Assembly (NCBI GenBank): GCA_964529305.1
Contig: CAZGUX010000277.1
Coordinates: 6,199-70,198, forward strand
Reading direction: 5' to 3'
DNA from: CAZGUX01 sp964529305
GTDB taxonomy: Bacteria > Acidobacteriota > Terriglobia > Bryobacterales > Bryobacteraceae
Length of the DNA stretch: 64,000 bases
Part shown: piece after piece, positions 59,571-64,000 of the stretch
Numbering within the stretch: the stretch's first letter is position 1
Layout: each line of letters begins with the position of its first letter
Notes under the pieces: model-generated
The model's input: only the letters and a program-made list of their open reading frames with translations
The model's database searches: none
What the model was told of the DNA's origin: nothing
Position numbers and translations under genes: made by a program

Positions 59571-62500
59571 TTAAGGCGCCACCGGTACCGCAACCACGTT
59601 ACTTAGACTGTTGGAGTAAGACAAGGCGAACTGGTAAATCCCCGCTGGCGCGCTGGCGGGAACTCGGAAGTTCACCTGGTACACCCCGGCGAGGCCGGGG
59701 ACTAACCCAGAAAACGCAACTTCCGCTTGCGGATTCGGGCTGTTGGACTCGAGCGAGACGCCAAAGTAGGCGAATGGCGTTTGTTCGGTTCGGGAGAGTA
59801 CATCCAGCGGGGCTGCGCAGCCCGTGCACAAAGGAGGAATCACCTTGCCTAAGCCCGTGGCGTAGGCTATCAGAACCTCGCCGGGCTTGGCAGGACTTTC
59901 GGCAGTCACCAATGAGTAGTCGGCACTATGCTGAATGGCGGGAGTGCCATCGCCGAGTGTGAAGACCCCCGGATAGCTGCCAAAAACAATTTGCGTAGCC
60001 CACATCGGCAAGCTCCTGACACCGTTTCGTTCGACCACCAGCCTGAAGTACAGGGGCGGCAGCTCAAAGGGTACCTGGAAATTGATCTGTTCCACGCCGT
60101 TGACGTTGGCGGCCACGAGGATTGGCGCGGGAGTGTCGCCGATCAGGATCCGTAATCCTTTCAGTTCGGTGGGCAACGGGAACCCTGGAGCGTGGAAAAC
60201 CCCTGGTTCAACGAAGTTGGCGCCGAACACCGTCATCAGACCCCCGGGAGCCAGGAACCCGTAAGTGTTTCTGAAGCCCGCAGCATCACGAAAGGAGTCC
60301 CAGGCTGTGGCGGGAGCGGACCTACCTAGATCGATCCTTGCCAAAAAGAGCCCCCAACCCCTTCCGATTTCCGCTGTGCTGGGAATTCCGCCGTGAGTAT
60401 GGCCCGCGAGATAGATTCGATTCGTTTCGTCCTGCGCAACAGCCATGCCGAAATCGTTGGCGCGCCCGCCAAATGGGGTGGCAAACAGCAACTTCGCGCC
60501 GTCGGCGGACAACTGCACGACGTAACTATCCGAGCAAGGAAGGAAATCGTACATCGTGCCCGGTACGTCGGGGCAGTACTGCGGCGGGTCGCTAACGTAG
60601 AGTTGAATGGGATCCCGGATTGGGGATCGCTGGATTGCATCGCCGACGACGAAGACCTCTCCGGATGAGTTGACAAACATCCCATTGACCGAGTACGTCG
60701 AACTCAGCCGGGTACCCCAGATCATTCTCGTGGCATCCGGCGATAGCTTCGCCACAAACCCATCTGAACCGGCCGGTTCATAGGTCCCCGGGGTTGTCGG
60801 GAAACTGGCGGACGAGCTAGACCCGCTGACAAATACATTCTCTGAGGTGTCCACAGTCACGGCAGTGGCGCGGTCCCAGCCTGCGCTGCCCAGGAACGTC
60901 GACCACACGAGCCTCGAACCGGTAGGATCGAGCTTTGACACAAAGGCGTCACCACAGTCCCATTGAATCTCGCACCCAGGTCCCCGATAAACCGGTTGAA
61001 TGACGCCTGGCGTCACCGGGAAATCGGGCGATTGCGTCCTACCGGTGATGTAGGTATTGCCCCGGCGGTCGAGAGCCACACCCCAAATCTCGTCCGACCC
61101 GAGACCTCCGAAGTAGGTCAGATAGCCCAGTTGGCCGTCGTCCACGATCTTCCCGACGAAACCGTCATAACACCCCGAGCAGTTGAGGGATCTTCCGTAC
61201 GTCCTCTGAAAAGCGCCCGGCGTTGTCGGGAGATTGACGGAATTCGTGTTCCCGGCGAACACGGCGTACCCGCTAGGGTCCACCCTCATACCCCGGAGGA
61301 GATCTTCGGAGACTCCGCCCAGGTACGTAGAGTAGATGAGCCCCTCACCGTCAGCGCGCAATTTGGCGAAGAAGTTGTCGGCCAGACAGAGCGGATAGCA
61401 GGCTCCGGAACCAATGCTCGTCTGGATGGCGTTCCGAAGAGGAAAATTGGGCGAAGCTGTTGATCCCGCAAGGATCGCCTGCCCCCGGCCATCCACGCCA
61501 ACCGCGCGCGCGTCATCCAAGCCGGCTCCTCCGAGGTACGTTGCGTAGACAAGCTGACCTGTATTCTTATTAAGCTTTACCAGAACGGCATCGGAATTGA
61601 AGGTTGGCTCGGCCTGCTTCGATTGGAGGGCATTGGGTGTGACCGGGAAATCCGGAGAGTAGGTGTACCCAGACAAATACACAAAACCGGATTGATCGAA
61701 GGCCATGCCATACAAGCGGCTTGGCCAGCCCCGCTCACCGCCAGAGCCATCAATGGCGATCGCGTAATCGAGCGCCGGGTCGATGATCAACGCGCGGGTC
61801 CGGTCATACGAACCGGCGCGGAAGCCGAACTCCCGCAGGCCCGTTTGTACAAACGCAGCCGATACCGGCACACGGTCGTCGCCGATGTTCTGGAACGCCT
61901 GAAGGCGGCGGTGATACTGAAGCGCTTTTCCTGCCCGAACCTCGAGTTCCCCGAAGTCATTGACGGTCACCTGCACGCCAGGCGGGAAGCGCATCCGAAT
62001 TGCCCGCGGCGAATACCCGGGCTTGATCCGAAACCCATATTCCAAGGCCCCATGGCGGGATGCGAGATGAAGGTCAACGCCCGGGTAGGCGTCAGGAAAA
62101 GTCAGGCTTGCGAAGAGTGGGTGTGTCCGGGCCTGAGTGGCTCCGTTCGCCGTGCCAAAAACCGTGGCCGTCGCATCGAGTGAATCTTCCAGCCGCCCCT
62201 TGTTCAACGTTGCATTGACAAAGGACATAGCGAAGACGGTGGGCGTCTCCGGAGCCGGTCCGGCGACAGCCCACAGGCAAGTCCCTTCGATTCGATACGA
62301 GAGGGCGAAGGTGCGAGCTTCATAGACCGCCCGCGCGCCGGTGGCATGGCTTGAAAAGAAGCCAAAGGGTACCGCCACTCCCGAAGAAGGCAACCCGAGC
62401 GAATGCAATGGGAGTCTGCCCTCGGCGGCGATCGGCAACAACAGCAACAGGAGGAAAGAGATACGTGGAAACTGCGGACAGGGAACGCCGGTGGCGCGAG

Positions 62501-62642
62501 GCGCGCCTGGCGCACGGCAAGGACCGCGATCGGCCCTGGGACTCCCGGTTCGACCGTCCAGATGGTTGTACCCGAGCCTCGCGGAACCCGTTCCCTGGCG
62601 TGCAAACAAGTGAACCCGCTTTCCGTCTCTGATTTGGGCCAT
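59571..62642 (-). CDS. Giant secreted SBBP-repeat propeller protein with TIGR03437-type tail
   Basis: 1023 residues. After a signal-like segment (RISFLLLLLLPIAAEG) comes an N-terminal region, then about six SBBP-type repeats of roughly 60 residues: the pattern (S/D)P(D/N)FPVTPxALQ...FVxKLxxxG...YxTYLGGxGxD is seen at, for example, SPDFPVTPNALQSKQAEPTF, YATYLGGAGLDDARAVGVDG, YSTYLGGVSEDLLRGMRVDP and FPTTPGTYEPAGSDGF. The C-terminal 200 residues have the TIGR03437-type domain (LAPGGLMTVFGANF, GEVLIAYATGLGKVIPPL, EVAFSGLVPGLAGVYQVNFR). It is extracellular, probably structural or adhesive. The exact start is uncertain because the signal lies about 55 residues in. Confidence 0.85.
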   Translation of the reverse strand: MAQIRDGKRVHLFARQGTGSARLGYNHLDGRTGSPRADRGPCRAPGAPRATGVPCPQFPRISFLLLLLLPIAAEGRLPLHSLGLPSSGVAVPFGFFSSHATGARAVYEARTFALSYRIEGTCLWAVAGPAPETPTVFAMSFVNATLNKGRLEDSLDATATVFGTANGATQARTHPLFASLTFPDAYPGVDLHLASRHGALEYGFRIKPGYSPRAIRMRFPPGVQVTVNDFGELEVRAGKALQYHRRLQAFQNIGDDRVPVSAAFVQTGLREFGFRAGSYDRTRALIIDPALDYAIAIDGSGGERGWPSRLYGMAFDQSGFVYLSGYTYSPDFPVTPNALQSKQAEPTFNSDAVLVKLNKNTGQLVYATYLGGAGLDDARAVGVDGRGQAILAGSTASPNFPLRNAIQTSIGSGACYPLCLADNFFAKLRADGEGLIYSTYLGGVSEDLLRGMRVDPSGYAVFAGNTNSVNLPTTPGAFQRTYGRSLNCSGCYDGFVGKIVDDGQLGYLTYFGGLGSDEIWGVALDRRGNTYITGRTQSPDFPVTPGVIQPVYRGPGCEIQWDCGDAFVSKLDPTGSRLVWSTFLGSAGWDRATAVTVDTSENVFVSGSSSSASFPTTPGTYEPAGSDGFVAKLSPDATRMIWGTRLSSTYSVNGMFVNSSGEVFVVGDAIQRSPIRDPIQLYVSDPPQYCPDVPGTMYDFLPCSDSYVVQLSADGAKLLFATPFGGRANDFGMAVAQDETNRIYLAGHTHGGIPSTAEIGRGWGLFLARIDLGRSAPATAWDSFRDAAGFRNTYGFLAPGGLMTVFGANFVEPGVFHAPGFPLPTELKGLRILIGDTPAPILVAANVNGVEQINFQVPFELPPLYFRLVVERNGVRSLPMWATQIVFGSYPGVFTLGDGTPAIQHSADYSLVTAESPAKPGEVLIAYATGLGKVIPPLCTGCAAPLDVLSRTEQTPFAYFGVSLESNSPNPQAEVAFSGLVPGLAGVYQVNFRVPASAPAGIYQFALSYSNSLSNVVAVPVAP

Positions 62643-62790
62643 CTGCGCTTACTCCTCGGCTGATCGCGGAAGATGAGAAATAACATTGCGTGCGGTGTTC
62701 AGCCGCCCGGCGCAGCCAGTTCCTGGAGTGGGCGGCCCATTTCCATTGTCTCCCCGAGAGAGAACAGACGGCAACGGGCCGCCCCCCACG

Positions 62791-63474
62791 CTACCGCACC
62801 GTGAGCGTGACTACCGCTTCGTCCCCAGAGAACGCGGGCAGAGTGAGCCCAATCCTGTCCTTGCGAACAGTTGTTCCCAAAGAATCGACCAGGTCGACGT
62901 CGCCTTCAACAATCAGGCGAGAAACAGTGGTCCGCGGCACGGCGGCTCGGTATTCCAAGGTTGAACCACCGCTGCCGGCCGCTGGCCGTGCGGTCACGTA
63001 GCGGCCATCGCCAAGCATTAGCGTCAGCCCCAACCGCAACCCGCTGGCCAGGAGTCGATTCGAATCCTGTAAGACAAACCGAACCAGCGTTCCGTTCCGG
63101 ACAGTCAACGTAACGGCGCCCGTCAAGCCACCGCCAACCGCGATCGTGGAGACAGGCAGGCTCCATTCGCAAGACGGCAAGTGGTTCGGTTTTGGACCAT
63201 ATGCGCAGAGAACGTAGGTCCCGGCTGGCAGGTCTCGCGCGGCGAACGAGCCATCCGGGCCCGTTTCGATGAGAGCGTCAGCGAACGGCCCGACTGGAGT
63301 CCAGGAATTTGGAGCGAAGGTCTGGAGGCGTCTGTAGTGCACTTTCGCGCCGGCAAGCGCGTTGCCGTCCTGGTCGCGAACAGAGCCCGTTATTCCTCCA
63401 TCCGCCCCGAACAGATGGAGTGACGCCGCGAAGAATGGGAGCGCGCCCGCGAAGAGGATGTGATGTGCGTGCAT
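62791..63474 (-). CDS. Secreted carboxypeptidase-regulatory-like protein
   Basis: 227 residues with a signal peptide (LFAGALPFFAASLHLFGADG) and one regulatory-like beta-sandwich (GGITGSVRDQDGNALAGAKV ... GSFAARDLPAGTYVLCAYG), then a second beta-rich region (VSTIAVGGGLTGAVTLTVRN, TTVRKDRIGLTLPAFSGDEA VVTLTV). No enzymatic motif is present. It lies 28 bases from the truncated gene at the right edge and upstream of the SBBP gene, all on the reverse strand, so these three may be one secreted-protein unit. Confidence 0.78.
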   Translation of the reverse strand: MHAHHILFAGALPFFAASLHLFGADGGITGSVRDQDGNALAGAKVHYRRLQTFAPNSWTPVGPFADALIETGPDGSFAARDLPAGTYVLCAYGPKPNHLPSCEWSLPVSTIAVGGGLTGAVTLTVRNGTLVRFVLQDSNRLLASGLRLGLTLMLGDGRYVTARPAAGSGGSTLEYRAAVPRTTVSRLIVEGDVDLVDSLGTTVRKDRIGLTLPAFSGDEAVVTLTVR

Positions 63475-63502
63475 GATAGTATTCCCTCCATGTCATAGCC
63501 CG

Positions 63503-64000
63503 CTACGGTTGGGATAAGTGCCGCAGATCGAACGGCGGCGCGATCGCCACCGGTTTGTAGCACGAATCGTCCGCGGCGGCGTTATACCACGGTCTGAAAG
63601 CGGTGTTGTAGGCATCGGAGTATTTCAGGCTGCTTTTCAAATAGCCGTCCACGTTATCCCGGGCATGCCGTGTCACATGCCCGTCGCAGTTTTGATTGCT
63701 CGATGTTTCGCCGAAAATCATTCGATTGCCGGTCAGGCCCCGCCACGAAAGGAAGTTCCACACGCCGTTGTACAGACTTTGAGCAGTGCTTGTCGCGTCA
63801 AGGGTAGTGCTACAGTCGCCGTTCTGCTGTTGAACACATACATGGGCGTGCATGTTTGTAGCTGTGGGCTGCGTGTAGTATCTTGGCAGAGAAATCATGC
63901 CAGTGGTGGTCCCACCGCAATAAAGACCACTGTTCACGCTGGGAGCCGCCGGAAGTCCAAAGAACCCGTAGTAGCCGGCAAAGGCGCCGGCCAGGTTGGA
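63503..64000 (-). CDS. Secreted-type protein of unknown function, C-terminal part (5' end outside window)
   Basis: The frame stays open to the right edge; 165 codons are visible. The sequence (AGAFAGYYGFFGLPAAPSVN, GMISLPRYYTQPTATNMHAH, GVWNFLSWRGLTGNRMIFGE) includes five or six cysteines and many aromatic residues, as in extracellular proteins, and GNRMIFGETSSN has a Glu in a position reminiscent of some glycoside hydrolases. I do not recognise the family. It precedes the regulatory-like gene on the same strand. Confidence 0.6.
   Translation of the reverse strand, partial: SNLAGAFAGYYGFFGLPAAPSVNSGLYCGGTTTGMISLPRYYTQPTATNMHAHVCVQQQNGDCSTTLDATSTAQSLYNGVWNFLSWRGLTGNRMIFGETSSNQNCDGHVTRHARDNVDGYLKSSLKYSDAYNTAFRPWYNAAADDSCYKPVAIAPPFDLRHLSQP

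Overview
This window reads as a high-GC chromosomal segment of an Acidobacteriota bacterium, most likely order Bryobacterales (Solibacter-like). That placement is inference. It rests on very large Oar-type TonB-dependent receptors with an N-terminal carboxypeptidase-regulatory-like domain, two secreted proteins ending in the 'Solibacter' TIGR03437-type C-terminal domain, a DUF1501 protein, BlaI/M56 regulation and many Tat-exported propeller enzymes. The window includes the dnaA-dnaN-gyrB region, so the chromosomal replication origin probably lies here.

Layout. 1-9284: a glycan-uptake and processing block (the end of one TonB receptor, two coupled sialidase-like propellers, a complete TonB receptor and a Tat-exported five-bladed-propeller glycosidase-like protein). 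9345-12280: a TonB protein divergent from a BlaI repressor plus M56 sensor pair; the sensor is fused to regulatory-like and TonB C-terminal domains. 12422-17732: a truncated pal remnant, a cyclase-family hydrolase, a DUF433/DUF5615 toxin-antitoxin-like pair, a TPR protein, MiaE and a propeller/TIGR03437 protein. 17741-24618: DUF1501, tRNA-Gly, dnaA, a putative oriC, dnaN and gyrB. 24619-26800: a small accessory island (IS1-like remnant plus two overlapping membrane-protein genes). 26803-30061: argF, argH and argR with paired ARG boxes before argF. 30039-33292: a tightly overlapping reverse-strand five-gene unit (cytochrome oxidase subunit IV-like, small CxxC membrane protein, frameshifted sugar isomerase/epimerase-like, SDR, thioredoxin-like). 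33383-46686: housekeeping and envelope genes (cupin, TPR proteins, class IV aminotransferase, exopolysaccharide sugar transferase, MPN-like membrane protein, Nramp-like transporter, hpt with a kinase-like/nuclease-like fusion, ROK glucokinase, malate synthase). 46687-48991: a gene-poor accessory stretch with repeats, a DUF4145-like fragment and a Phd/PIN pair. 48992-64000: Tat-exported DUF362-like protein, MOSC protein, a second propeller glycosidase-like protein, DUF4160/DUF2442 pair, a LamG-VanZ protein divergent from a sulfatase, an RHH/PIN pair, another sialidase-like protein, a giant SBBP-repeat protein and secreted proteins running off the right edge.

How the genes fit together. The TonB receptors, TonB proteins, sialidase-like and GH32/43-like propellers and the sulfatase suggest foraging on host or plant glycans or sulfated polymers. 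The BlaI/M56 pair may control envelope genes. ArgR, encoded next to argFH, probably represses argF through the paired ARG boxes. Four small toxin-antitoxin-like pairs and several families of dispersed palindromic repeats mark recombination-prone spots. The most unusual items are the M56-CarboxypepD-TonB fusion with its palindromic operator, the membrane-protein pair between gyrB and argF, the kinase-like/nuclease-like fusion beside hpt, and a 23-base repeat shared by the broken pal gene and the argF upstream region. Nothing was searched against databases; family names come from recognised motifs.
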